A stretch of 20,198 bases of DNA. Source: Lachnospiraceae bacterium UBA3804. GTDB lineage: Bacteria; Bacillota; Clostridia; Lachnospirales; Lachnospiraceae. Within the stretch, counting starts at the first letter, position 1; every line of letters starts with the position of its first letter. Below are positions 7,181 to 14,342 of this stretch, piece after piece. The notes under the pieces are model-generated. The model was not told where the DNA came from and made no database searches. It was given only the letters and a program-made list of their open reading frames with translations. The stretch is taken from contig DFEK01000001.1 of the NCBI GenBank assembly GCA_002368665.1, forward strand, positions 193,397-213,594. Direction: 5' to 3'. Position numbers and translations under genes: made by a program.

Positions 7181-8509
7181 ATGAAAAAGAAACTGTTACA
7201 GATGACGGCGATTCTTTCCGCAGCGCTTATGCTTACAGGCTGTAGCCGTGTTACGAATAATAATCCGGGACACATCCCACAGACGGATTCATCGCAGACG
7301 CAGAATACGAATTCACTTTCATCCATGGGACAGGGATCGGTCAGTCTGACAGCCGGCAAACAGGGCGGAATGGTGGTTTCAACCGTACCGACCGATGAAC
7401 AGATGACATTGATCTCCGAAGCGGGAACCGGTCTTTTGGCGGAAATCGTATCCGGCAGCGATGAAAATGTGTTACTGTCTCCCACATCCATTCTGATGGC
7501 GCTCGGAATGACCGAAAACGGAGCAAGTGGGGATACATTAAGCCAAATGGAAGGTATTGCAAACGGCGGGGTCAAAGTCGGACAAATGAATACCGTAATG
7601 GCTTATCTAAGGGAGAAAATGATTGAGTCGCCTGATGTAAAATGGAATGTGGCAAACTCGATCTGGATCAAAGACATCGATGATCTTGAACTGGATCCCA
7701 AATTTGCGGATACCGTGATTGCACATTACCGGGCTGAAGTTTGGAAGTCAAAATTCGATCAGGGAACCGTGGATGATATTAATTCCTGGGTCAATACGAA
7801 TACGGACGGAATGATCGATGAGGTGATCAACAATATTTCCCCGGATACATTGATGTATCTGATCAATGCAATCTCCTTCGACGGAGAATGGGAAGAGCAG
7901 TATGAAGATGACAAAATCAAAGAAGGTTATGATTTTAACAATGCGGACGGCAGCATCAGCAGTGTGACCATGCTTTCGAGCAAAGAAAACAAGTATTTTA
8001 TGCTCGGAGACGGAGAAGGATTTGTAAAACCGTATAAAGGCGGAGAGTTCTCTTTTGTGGGAATTCTGCCGAAAGAAGGCGAATCGACGTCAGAATACTT
8101 AAATAAGATCCGCGATCTGGATTTTGCCAAAGCGGTAAGGGAAGCTAAGGATGAGGAAGTCCGTGTTAAGATTCCGGAATTCGAAAACGATTACGGAACG
8201 GATCTGGCCAAAACATATAATAAAATGGGAATGACGGAACCGTTCGGTATGAATGCGGATTTTTCCGATATGCTTGTAAGCGGCGGAGATGAAATCTATA
8301 TTGGCGCGATTATTCATAAAACACATATCGAGGTGGACAGAAAAGGAACGCGTGCGGCAGCGGTGACGGCAGTGGATATGCGCGTCAAAGGTGCGATTAT
8401 GGAAGAAATGCCGAAAAGTATCGTTCTGGACCGTCCGTTCGTCTATGCCATCGTCGATAATCAGACCGGCCTTCCGCTTTTCCTCGGATGCCAGAACAGT
8501 ATGAAATAA
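7181..8509 (+). CDS. Serpin lipoprotein 2 (paralogue of serpin 1)
   Basis: A 442-residue serpin lipoprotein with signal peptide and lipobox LTGC (C21), a Ser/Gln/Asn-rich linker, and the serpin core: NVLLSPTSILMALGMTENGA, WNVANSIW, NAISFDGEWEEQYEDD, MLSSKENKYF, EGFVKPYKGGEFSFVGILP and HKTHIEVDRKGT. The hinge GTRAAAVTAV starts at G389; canonical counting puts P1 at K403 (MRVK|GA), which would suit trypsin-like proteases, though R401 or later residues remain possible because the loop is long. The frame is strongly similar to serpin 1 while the reactive loop is unrelated, so the pair looks like a tandem duplication followed by change of target. AAAGGAG stands eight bases before the ATG. A terminator 42 bases after the stop closes the two-gene unit. 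Confidence 0.93.
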   Translation: MKKKLLQMTAILSAALMLTGCSRVTNNNPGHIPQTDSSQTQNTNSLSSMGQGSVSLTAGKQGGMVVSTVPTDEQMTLISEAGTGLLAEIVSGSDENVLLSPTSILMALGMTENGASGDTLSQMEGIANGGVKVGQMNTVMAYLREKMIESPDVKWNVANSIWIKDIDDLELDPKFADTVIAHYRAEVWKSKFDQGTVDDINSWVNTNTDGMIDEVINNISPDTLMYLINAISFDGEWEEQYEDDKIKEGYDFNNADGSISSVTMLSSKENKYFMLGDGEGFVKPYKGGEFSFVGILPKEGESTSEYLNKIRDLDFAKAVREAKDEEVRVKIPEFENDYGTDLAKTYNKMGMTEPFGMNADFSDMLVSGGDEIYIGAIIHKTHIEVDRKGTRAAAVTAVDMRVKGAIMEEMPKSIVLDRPFVYAIVDNQTGLPLFLGCQNSMK

Positions 8510-8550
8510 GTAAATTACAGTTGAATGTAAATCTCCTTCATGTTAGAATA

Positions 8551-8584
8551 AACACATGCCGAATCTGTGGCATGTGTTTTTCTT
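8551..8584 (+). terminator. Rho-independent terminator of the serpin operon
   Basis: ACACATGCC at 8552-8560 pairs perfectly with GGCATGTGT at 8569-8577 around an 8-base loop, and TTTTTCTT follows. Two further A-T pairs can extend the stem. It lies 42 bases past serpin 2. Confidence 0.85.
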
Positions 8585-8733
8585 TGGCAGATCGCCGATT
8601 ATTCCACTTTTTATGGAAATTCGAAACAGAAGGAAGGGATGCCTTTGAGGGTGTTTTATTGTACACTTTCCGAGTAAAATGATCTTCGGAAGGGGAAAAA
8701 TACAGTATCTTTGTTAAATTCAAAAAGAAAGTA

Positions 8734-8762
8734 TTGACAAATTCGAACATTTGTTTTATTGT
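8734..8762 (+). promoter_or_regulatory. recA promoter
   Basis: A perfect -35 box TTGACA (8734-8739) and TATTGT (8757-8762) are separated by 17 bases. Transcription should start near 8770, giving a leader of about 35 bases. A LexA-type box fills the spacer, and AAGGAG at 8789-8794 stands ten bases before the recA ATG. The rest of the 295-base gap before recA holds the serpin terminator and an imperfect stem at 8666-8693 without a T-run; I see no gene there. Confidence 0.85.
8744..8757 (+). promoter_or_regulatory. LexA (SOS) box 1 in the recA promoter spacer
   Basis: CGAACATTTGTTTT matches the Firmicute LexA/DinR consensus CGAAC-N4-GTTYG with a perfect left half and one changed base in the core of the right half. 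It lies between the -35 and -10 boxes, the position expected for a repressor site. Confidence 0.7.
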
Positions 8763-8770
8763 TAAAAACA

Positions 8771-8782
8771 GAACGAATGTTC
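8771..8782 (+). promoter_or_regulatory. LexA (SOS) box 2 at the recA transcription start
   Basis: GAACGAATGTTC is a perfect GAAC-N4-GTTC palindrome, the core of the Firmicute LexA site, at about the predicted transcription start. Its centre is 26 bases from the centre of box 1. Confidence 0.8.
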
Positions 8783-8804
8783 ACGCAAAAGGAGAACAAA
8801 TATT

Positions 8805-9893
8805 ATGGAAAGAGAAGAGAAACTCAAAGCACTTGATGCGGCCTTAAATCAGATTGAGAAGCAGTTTGGAAAGGGCGCGGTTATGAAACTGGGCGATCCC
8901 GCATCGACCATGAATGTGGAAACGATTCCCACAGGTTCCTTAAGTCTGGACATTGCGTTGGGTCTCGGCGGAATTCCCAAGGGAAGAATCGTAGAGATCT
9001 TCGGACCGGAATCTTCCGGTAAGACCACGGTAACCCTTCATATGATCGCTGAAGTACAGAAGCGCGGAGGAATTGCCGGATTCATTGATGCGGAGCATGC
9101 ACTGGATCCCGCATATGCCAAGGCAATCGGCGTAGATGTGGATAATATGTATATTTCCCAGCCGGATAACGGAGAACAGGCTTTGGAGATTACCGAAACC
9201 ATGGTCCGCTCCGGTGCAATCGATATCGTTGTGGTTGACTCGGTTGCCGCATTGGTTCCGAAGGCAGAGCTGGAAGGCGATATGGGTGATTCCCATGTAG
9301 GCCTTCAGGCAAGACTGATGTCCCAGGCACTCAGAAAACTGACCGGAGCCATCGGAAGAAGCAACTGCACGGTTGTATTTATCAACCAGCTTCGTGAGAA
9401 GGTCGGTGTATTCTACGGAAATCCTCAGGTTACCACCGGTGGTAATGCTCTGAAATTCTATTCCTCCGTACGTATGGAGATCCGTCGTGTGGAACAGCTT
9501 AAAGCAGGCGGAGACATCATCGGTAACAGAACCCGTGCCAAGATCGTTAAGAATAAGATCGCGCCTCCGTTTAAAGAAGCGGAATTTGATATTATGTTCG
9601 GCGAAGGCATTTCCTTCGAAGGCGATGTGCTGGATCTTGCTTCCGAGATTGGAGTGATCCAAAAGAGCGGAGCATGGTATGCTTATGACGGAAACAAGAT
9701 CGGTCAGGGACGTGACAATGCGAAACTTTTCTTAAGAGAGAATCCCGAGATCTGCCGTGTGATCGAGCAGAAAGTACGTGAGCACTACAACCTTTCCGGA
9801 ACCGCATCCGAGACGGATTTCGAACCCGAACAGGAGAAGAAACCGGCCGGAAGAAAGAAAGGCTCCATCGCTGATGCGGCCGAAGTGGGCTGA
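8805..9893 (+). CDS. recA: Recombinase RecA
   Basis: ATP-dependent strand-exchange protein of homologous recombination and coprotease that triggers LexA self-cleavage. The 362-residue length is normal. Visible: Walker A GPESSGKTT at residues 67-75, the Walker B strand IDIVVVDSVAAL, loop-1 region AELEGDMGDSHVGLQARLMSQ, the loop-2 segment INQLREKVGVFYGNPQVTTGG, and a charged C-terminal tail rich in Glu and Lys. The start is fixed by AAGGAG ten bases upstream and by the MEREEKLKALDAAL beginning. The promoter carries two LexA boxes. recX follows 46 bases downstream and is probably cotranscribed. Confidence 0.99.
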   Translation: MEREEKLKALDAALNQIEKQFGKGAVMKLGDPASTMNVETIPTGSLSLDIALGLGGIPKGRIVEIFGPESSGKTTVTLHMIAEVQKRGGIAGFIDAEHALDPAYAKAIGVDVDNMYISQPDNGEQALEITETMVRSGAIDIVVVDSVAALVPKAELEGDMGDSHVGLQARLMSQALRKLTGAIGRSNCTVVFINQLREKVGVFYGNPQVTTGGNALKFYSSVRMEIRRVEQLKAGGDIIGNRTRAKIVKNKIAPPFKEAEFDIMFGEGISFEGDVLDLASEIGVIQKSGAWYAYDGNKIGQGRDNAKLFLRENPEICRVIEQKVREHYNLSGTASETDFEPEQEKKPAGRKKGSIADAAEVG

Positions 9894-9939
9894 GTTCGTG
9901 AAACATTATTTTGAAAATTGTGTTTGAAAGAGAAAATGT

Positions 9940-10548
9940 ATGATTGTTACAGATATTGTTTCACGCAATAAGAGTAAAAATAATATATTTCTAGACGGAG
10001 AGTTCGCCTTTGTGTTATACAAAGGCGATTTCCGTCATTGTAACCTCGAAGTGGGGACGGAAATACCGGAAGATGTGTACCGCGAAATCATGGAGGAACT
10101 CCTTCCGAGGCGGGCATTGGACCGTTCGTATAAGCTTCTTTCAAGTAAGGATTATACCGAGAAACAAATCCGCACCAAACTAAGGGACGACGGATATCCG
10201 GACCGGATCATCGATAATACGATTGCGAAACTGAAAGAGGAAAGATTCCTGGACGATACCAGATATGCCGAGAATTTCGTATTCTGGAAGGCCAAAGACA
10301 GAAGCCGTAACCGGATGATGATGGATTTAAGGCAGAAAGGGATAGATCCTTCGGTTGCTGAGAGAATCTATGATGAACTTCTCGAAAAGGATGATATCGA
10401 TGACGAGGAAGTCGTACTTGCAAGGATTCTTGCCAAGAAGCATTTTGATCCCCAAAATGCCTCATTCGAAGAGAAAGAAAAAATGAAACAAAGCCTGTAT
10501 CGGAAAGGTTTTTCCTTTGATGCGATACAGAAAGCAATGGGCAGATGA
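9940..10548 (+). CDS. recX: Regulatory protein RecX
   Basis: RecX binds RecA filaments and limits their activity. The 202-residue protein shows the three-helix RecX repeats: SSKDYTEKQIRTKLRDDGY, then the family hallmark LKEERFLDDTRYAENFV around residues 88-104, MMDLRQKGIDPSVAERIYDEL, and a last repeat QSLYRKGFSFDAIQKAMG. The first 60 residues form the beta-rich N-terminal part seen in Firmicute RecX. The gene lies 46 bases after recA with only a weak ribosome site (GAAAGAGA), as expected for a gene needed at a lower level than recA. The last codons and the stop are built into the 5' arm and loop of the terminator. Confidence 0.93.
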   Translation: MIVTDIVSRNKSKNNIFLDGEFAFVLYKGDFRHCNLEVGTEIPEDVYREIMEELLPRRALDRSYKLLSSKDYTEKQIRTKLRDDGYPDRIIDNTIAKLKEERFLDDTRYAENFVFWKAKDRSRNRMMMDLRQKGIDPSVAERIYDELLEKDDIDDEEVVLARILAKKHFDPQNASFEEKEKMKQSLYRKGFSFDAIQKAMGR

Positions 10549-10574
10549 AAAACTGCCCATTTATTTGTTTTTTT
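10537..10574 (+). terminator. Terminator of recA-recX, overlapping the recX stop
   Basis: ATGGGCAG (10537-10544) pairs perfectly with CTGCCCAT (10553-10560); the 8-base loop contains the recX stop codon, and a T-rich tract ending in seven T follows. A ribosome at the recX stop would cover the stem, so translation and termination are probably coupled. Confidence 0.85.
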
Positions 10575-10599
10575 GCAACTTTTTGCATAATAATATAAT
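10573..10599 (+). promoter_or_regulatory. Candidate distal promoter upstream of rny
   Basis: A perfect TATAAT (10594-10599) is preceded by TTGCAA at a 15-base spacing or TTTGCA at 16. The spacing is short, so confidence is limited. It would give a leader of about 240 bases ahead of rny, including an imperfect long-range stem (10621-10629 with 10683-10690). Confidence 0.35.
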
Positions 10600-10698
10600 A
10601 GGATAGAATATTCAGAAGTAGTGTTTTATGACGAGCGGCAAATCCAGAAGGATGACGAACCTGTTATGGGGGGTAAGGGTCTATAAACACACAATATC

Positions 10699-10727
10699 TT
10701 GACAGATTTGCGCAGTTTTCGTAAAAT
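10699..10727 (+). promoter_or_regulatory. Main promoter of rny
   Basis: A perfect TTGACA (10699-10704), a 17-base spacer and TAAAAT (10722-10727). Transcription should begin near 10734, leaving about 110 bases of leader that contain a symmetric hairpin and a self-complementary ribosome site. Confidence 0.8.
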
Positions 10728-10757
10728 AATAATGTTGTATTTTAGATAATGTGGATA

Positions 10758-10793
10758 TTATGTCCAAATATCCGGTTGGATGCCCGGACATAA
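10758..10793 (+). promoter_or_regulatory. Symmetric hairpin in the rny leader
   Basis: TTATGTCC (10758-10765) pairs perfectly with GGACATAA (10786-10793). Inside, ATCC (10770-10773) pairs with GGAT (10778-10781) around a GGTT tetraloop, and the two stems are separated by a 4x4 internal loop (AAAT opposite GCCC). No T-run follows, so it is not a terminator. A role as protein site or cleavage-control element is inference. Confidence 0.5.
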
Positions 10794-10843
10794 GATCTGG
10801 TTTTACTTGTTCTATGAAAATAAAATAAGGAGGTGCTCCTGCA

Positions 10844-12412
10844 ATGGGGACAATCGAAATTAGCTTGGCTTTGCTGATTGGAATCCTTGTCGGTGCAGTA
10901 ATCATCTCCGCTTTGGTAGCAGCTCTTGTCACCTATTCCGTTCATAAGAAAAAGGTGGAAAAGAAGATCGGCAATGCAGAGGATAAAGCCAGAGAAATTT
11001 TGGATGATGCCTTGAAAACCGCCGAAGCAAAGAAGAGAGAGGGCTTGCTTGAAGTCAAAGAAGAATCTATCCGTGCGAAGAACGAACTGGATAAGGAAAT
11101 CAAAGACAGAAGAGCGGAGGCACAGCGTTTTGAAAGACGTGTCCAGCAGAAAGAAGAATCTGTGGAAAAGAAGCTGGATCAGTTGGAGAAGCGTGAAGCT
11201 GCTATGACGGCAAAGGAAGAAGATTTAGCAAAGAAAAAAGAAGTTATTTCTAAGTTAAATGAGCAAAGATTGCAGGAACTGGAACGAATTTCCGGATTAA
11301 CCTCTGAACAGGCAAAAGATTATCTTTTAAAAATTGTTGAAGACGATGTGAAACATGAAACCGCCGTTCTCATTAAGGAAATGGAGAACAAGGCAAAGGA
11401 AGAGGCGGATAAGAAAGCCAAAGAATATGTTATCGGTGCGATTCAGAAATGTGCGGCCGATCATGTATCCGAAGCATCCATATCCGTTGTGCAGCTTCCC
11501 AGTGATGAAATGAAGGGTAGAATCATCGGACGAGAGGGTAGAAATATCAAGACCCTTGAGACCTTGACCGGAGTGGAACTTATTATAGATGATACTCCCG
11601 AAGCGGTCGTTTTATCCGGATTTGATCCGATTCGAAGAGAAGTCGCACGTATCGCTCTGGAACGCTTGATCGTGGATGGCAGAATTCATCCTGCACGAAT
11701 TGAAGAAGCGGTTGAGAAGGCCAGAAAAGAAGTGGAAACCGTCATGAAGGAAGAAGGCGAAGCTGCCTGCCTCGATGTCGGCGTACACGGAATCCATCCC
11801 GAACTGGTAAGATTACTCGGAAAGATGAAGTACAGAACCAGTTATGGACAGAACATGCTGAAACATTCTGTGGAAGTTGCCCAACTTTGCGGACTTTTGG
11901 CTGCTGAATTGGGACTTGACGTAAGACTCGCAAAGAGAGCCGGCCTGTTACATGATATCGGTAAATCGGTAGACCATGAAATGGAAGGATCTCACGTACA
12001 GTTAGGTACGGAACTCTGCAGAAAGTACAAGGAATCCGCTACGGTCATCAATGCGGTTGAAGCTCACCACGGTGATGTGGAACCGACATCCTTAATTGCC
12101 TGCATCGTTCAGGCTGCCGATGCGATTTCCGCAGCAAGACCCGGGGCAAGAAGAGAAACCCTGGAAACTTATACAACACGTCTCAAACAATTAGAAGATA
12201 TCGCCAATAGCTACAAGGGCGTTGACAAATCATTTGCTATTCAGGCAGGTCGTGAAATTCGAGTTATGGTAGTTCCTGAGCAGATCACCGATGACGAAAT
12301 GGTACTGTTGGCTCGTGATATTTCCAAACAGATCGAAGATGAACTGGAATATCCCGGACAGATCAAAGTCAGCGTGATCAGAGAATCCAGAGTCGTTGAC
12401 TATGCGAAGTAA
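10844..12412 (+). CDS. rny: Ribonuclease Y
   Basis: Membrane-anchored endoribonuclease that starts mRNA decay in many Firmicutes. The 522-residue protein has the full layout: an N-terminal transmembrane helix (about residues 6-32), a long Lys/Glu-rich coiled coil (about 35-200), a KH RNA-binding domain (KGRIIGREGRNIKTLE near 224-239) and an HD catalytic domain with H341 and the LLHDIGK motif (H370, D371), followed by HHGD. AAGGAGGT stands nine bases before the ATG and is itself part of a small hairpin. The gene has its own promoter and a strong terminator, so it is monocistronic here, between recX and a Nudix gene. Identification is secure. Confidence 0.98.
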   Translation: MGTIEISLALLIGILVGAVIISALVAALVTYSVHKKKVEKKIGNAEDKAREILDDALKTAEAKKREGLLEVKEESIRAKNELDKEIKDRRAEAQRFERRVQQKEESVEKKLDQLEKREAAMTAKEEDLAKKKEVISKLNEQRLQELERISGLTSEQAKDYLLKIVEDDVKHETAVLIKEMENKAKEEADKKAKEYVIGAIQKCAADHVSEASISVVQLPSDEMKGRIIGREGRNIKTLETLTGVELIIDDTPEAVVLSGFDPIRREVARIALERLIVDGRIHPARIEEAVEKARKEVETVMKEEGEAACLDVGVHGIHPELVRLLGKMKYRTSYGQNMLKHSVEVAQLCGLLAAELGLDVRLAKRAGLLHDIGKSVDHEMEGSHVQLGTELCRKYKESATVINAVEAHHGDVEPTSLIACIVQAADAISAARPGARRETLETYTTRLKQLEDIANSYKGVDKSFAIQAGREIRVMVVPEQITDDEMVLLARDISKQIEDELEYPGQIKVSVIRESRVVDYAK

Positions 12413-12417
12413 TGCTG

Positions 12418-12448
12418 AACCGGTGGCGGATATCCGTCACCGGTTTTT
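12418..12448 (+). terminator. Rho-independent terminator of rny
   Basis: AACCGGTG (12418-12425) pairs with CACCGGTT (12438-12445), continued inward by G-T and CGG/CCG pairs around an ATAT loop, then five T. It lies six bases after the rny stop. Confidence 0.88.
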
Positions 12449-12471
12449 AATTATATGAGGAGGAATGAAGC

Positions 12472-13017
12472 ATGAAACCTTTTGAACGTTTGGACAGAAA
12501 ACTGGTCGCCCACGGCCATATTCTGGATTATTACGAGGATACCATCGCGGTACCGAACGGAAATATCGCGCATTGGGATTTTATCAAGCATAAAGGCGCT
12601 GCAGCGGTGGTTCCGGTTCTGCCCGATGGAAGACTTCTGATGGTACTGCAGTATCGGAATGCATTGGATCGGGATACGATTGAGATCCCGGCCGGAGGAT
12701 TAAATGAAAACGAGGATCCGTATGTTTGCGCAATGCGCGAATTAAAAGAAGAGACAGGCTATTCGGTCGATAAAATGGATTATCTGATCAGCGTCTGCAC
12801 CACGGTGGCATTCTGTAACGAGAAAATCCCCATCTATGTTGCTTTTATCGAGGGAAAGGCTGGAGAGCAGGATCTGGATGAAGATGAATATGTGAATACC
12901 AAAGCTTTTACCGTGGATGAATTATGCGAGAAAATCTATACCGGAACCATTAACGATTCCAAGACCATAGCAGCGGTATTGGCATATAAAGATAAGTATC
13001 TAAACACTGACCGATAA
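12472..13017 (+). CDS. Nudix hydrolase, probable ADP-ribose pyrophosphatase
   Basis: A 181-residue cytoplasmic Nudix enzyme. The Nudix box G-x5-E-x7-REL-x-EE-x-GY is complete at residues 75-97 (E90, E93 and E94 bind the catalytic metal). The strand EIPAGG just before the box and the N-terminal segment that starts with short beta-strands are typical of ADP-ribose pyrophosphatases (NudF/YqkG type), which split ADP-ribose into AMP and ribose 5-phosphate; the exact substrate is inferred from the family. AGGAGG lies eight bases before the ATG. It follows the rny terminator by 23 bases with no obvious promoter between, so it may depend on read-through. An 8-bp inverted repeat overlaps its stop codon. 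Confidence 0.88.
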   Translation: MKPFERLDRKLVAHGHILDYYEDTIAVPNGNIAHWDFIKHKGAAAVVPVLPDGRLLMVLQYRNALDRDTIEIPAGGLNENEDPYVCAMRELKEETGYSVDKMDYLISVCTTVAFCNEKIPIYVAFIEGKAGEQDLDEDEYVNTKAFTVDELCEKIYTGTINDSKTIAAVLAYKDKYLNTDR

Positions 13018-13036
13018 AGTCAATCCAAATCGGTCA
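13008..13036 (+). terminator. Possible weak terminator at the Nudix stop
   Basis: TGACCGAT (13008-13015) and ATCGGTCA (13029-13036) form a perfect 8-bp stem with a 13-base loop that includes the Nudix stop codon. Only a scattered T-stretch (ATCTTTTC) follows, so it may act as a weak terminator or a 3'-end stabiliser. Confidence 0.35.
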
Positions 13037-13353
13037 ACAAATCTTTTCATCAGGTTGTCATAATAGCATGGATTTTTTCAAATTTATGTAAAATATATTT
13101 CAGGATGTAATCTTTTTAGCGGGTTTTTATGTCAATTGGCAACTATATCTTGTTGTTTCTTGGAAATCGAAACGAGATGTAGTGAAACCATTGATTTTAT
13201 TGAAAAATTCGCAATGAAAATGAAATAATTCGTTGATTTTTAGGGATAAAATGGATATAATGAAACTTGCACGGTCAATGATTTACATAATTATTTGACC
13301 CGAAAGTCATTCCTAAGAGTATTTCTCTTAAATAAGATAAGGATAGTTTTTGG
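13037..13353 (+). other. AT-rich intergenic stretch between Nudix and xerD
   Basis: There is no open frame with a ribosome site in this stretch. It holds the xerD promoter (13233-13261), an inverted repeat GGTCAA (13273-13278) / TTGACC (13295-13300) just past the predicted start of transcription, and a small 6-bp hairpin TAAGAG-TATTT-CTCTTA (13314-13330). The first 190 bases are AT-rich and show nothing I can name. Confidence 0.5.
13233..13261 (+). promoter_or_regulatory. xerD promoter
   Basis: TTGATT (13233-13238), a 17-base spacer and a perfect TATAAT (13256-13261). It gives a leader of about 86 bases before the xerD ATG. Confidence 0.75.
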
Positions 13354-14241
13354 ATGGAACAACAAATCAATGCATTGATCCAGTTCATGCATGAGAAGAA
13401 GAATACATCAACGAATACGGAATTATCTTACAGACGTGACTTGATGAAACTTGCAGATTATCTGCAGTCTACTTTGGGGAAAAAGAATTTCGGAGAGGTT
13501 ACGGAAGACGACTTAAAGGCTTATATCCAGCATATGTATGATACAAATGCTGCGCCGACGTCGATTTCAAGAAGTATCGCATCAACAAAAGCTTTATTTT
13601 CCTACCTTTTGGATCAGAACATTGTGAAGGAAGACGTGGCGCTTGCATTGAAGTCGCCCAAGATCGAGAAGAAAGAACCTTCCATTATGTCCAAAAAGGA
13701 TGTTATGAAGCTGTTGGAACAGCCTTCCGGTAATGCACCCAAGCAAGTCCGTGATAAAGCTATGCTGGAGCTTTTATATGCGACAGGCATTCGTGTTTCC
13801 GAGCTGATCAGCCTGAAAACATCGGATGTGAATCTTTCCATGGGATTTATCGTCTGTCATGATGCGCATAAGGAAAGAATCATTCCCTTTGGTGCCAAAG
13901 CCAAGGAATCGTTAATGAATTATTTATCCGGTGCCAGAGATGCCATGCTGGAGGATAAGAGTTCCCAGATCCTGTTTGCAAACTGCTCGGGCGAAGCCAT
14001 GAGCCGTCAGGGATTTTGGAAGATTATCAAGTATTATGCGAAAAAAGCCGGAATCGAGGCGGATATCACACCGCACACCCTGCGCCATTCCTTTGCAGCC
14101 CATCTGGTGGAAAACGGTGCGGATTTGCGTTCCGTACAGGAAATGCTCGGACATTCCGATATTTCCACGACACAGATTTACGTGAATCTGACCCAGAGCC
14201 GTTTGCGCGAAGTCTACGACAAAGCGCATCCGCGCAGCTAA
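13354..14241 (+). CDS. xerD: Site-specific tyrosine recombinase XerD
   Basis: Tyrosine recombinase acting at dif to resolve chromosome dimers. The 295-residue length is typical of XerC/XerD. The N-terminal SAM-like DNA-binding domain covers about residues 1-95; the catalytic domain has the complete set R147 (TGIRVSEL), K173 (HKERIIPFG), H241 and R244 (HTLRHSF), H267 (LGHSDIST) and nucleophile Y276 (TTQIYVNL). Chromosomal context (recA-recX-rny-Nudix neighbourhood, no inverted repeats or att-like duplications) argues for the housekeeping enzyme and not a phage integrase. AAGGAT stands nine bases upstream of the ATG. It has its own promoter and a strong terminator. XerC versus XerD cannot be fully settled without comparison. 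Confidence 0.92.
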   Translation: MEQQINALIQFMHEKKNTSTNTELSYRRDLMKLADYLQSTLGKKNFGEVTEDDLKAYIQHMYDTNAAPTSISRSIASTKALFSYLLDQNIVKEDVALALKSPKIEKKEPSIMSKKDVMKLLEQPSGNAPKQVRDKAMLELLYATGIRVSELISLKTSDVNLSMGFIVCHDAHKERIIPFGAKAKESLMNYLSGARDAMLEDKSSQILFANCSGEAMSRQGFWKIIKYYAKKAGIEADITPHTLRHSFAAHLVENGADLRSVQEMLGHSDISTTQIYVNLTQSRLREVYDKAHPRS

Positions 14242-14255
14242 TACCATATGAAATC

Positions 14256-14287
14256 AAGCCTGCGAATCTTTCGCGGGCTTTTTTTAT
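14256..14287 (+). terminator. Rho-independent terminator of xerD
   Basis: AAGCCTGCGAA (14256-14266) pairs with TTCGCGGGCTT (14270-14280), 11 bp with one T-G pair and a 3-base loop, followed by seven further T. Confidence 0.92.
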
Positions 14288-14342
14288 TCCCCTGGATCTG
14301 TTACAATTTGTACATTATATAATCAGAATACGGAGAATATTT

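Noticed and set aside
8488..8682. 64-codon frame between serpin 2 and recA
   Set aside because: It begins inside serpin 2, spans the terminator hairpin, has no ribosome site and no recognisable features.
8666..8693. Imperfect hairpin CTTTCCGA / TCGGAAGG upstream of recA as a terminator
   Set aside because: No T-run follows and a better terminator for the serpin operon lies at 8551-8584.
8940..9662. 240-codon open frame antisense to recA
   Set aside because: No ribosome site or recognisable domain; it is the mirror of a strongly biased, conserved coding sequence.
10621..10660. Guanidine-II-like paired ACGA motifs upstream of rny
   Set aside because: Two ACGA tetramers occur, but neither is the loop of a stem, so the motif is not formed.
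13354..14241. Integrase of a mobile element
   Set aside because: The length, chromosomal neighbourhood and lack of att-like repeats fit the housekeeping XerD; no other mobile genes are present.
14016..14342. 109-codon in-frame extension of the GNAT-HAD gene back into xerD
   Set aside because: It overlaps the catalytic end of xerD in another frame, shows no domain, and the xerD terminator lies inside it; CGGAGA and the GNAT start support the ATG at 14343.
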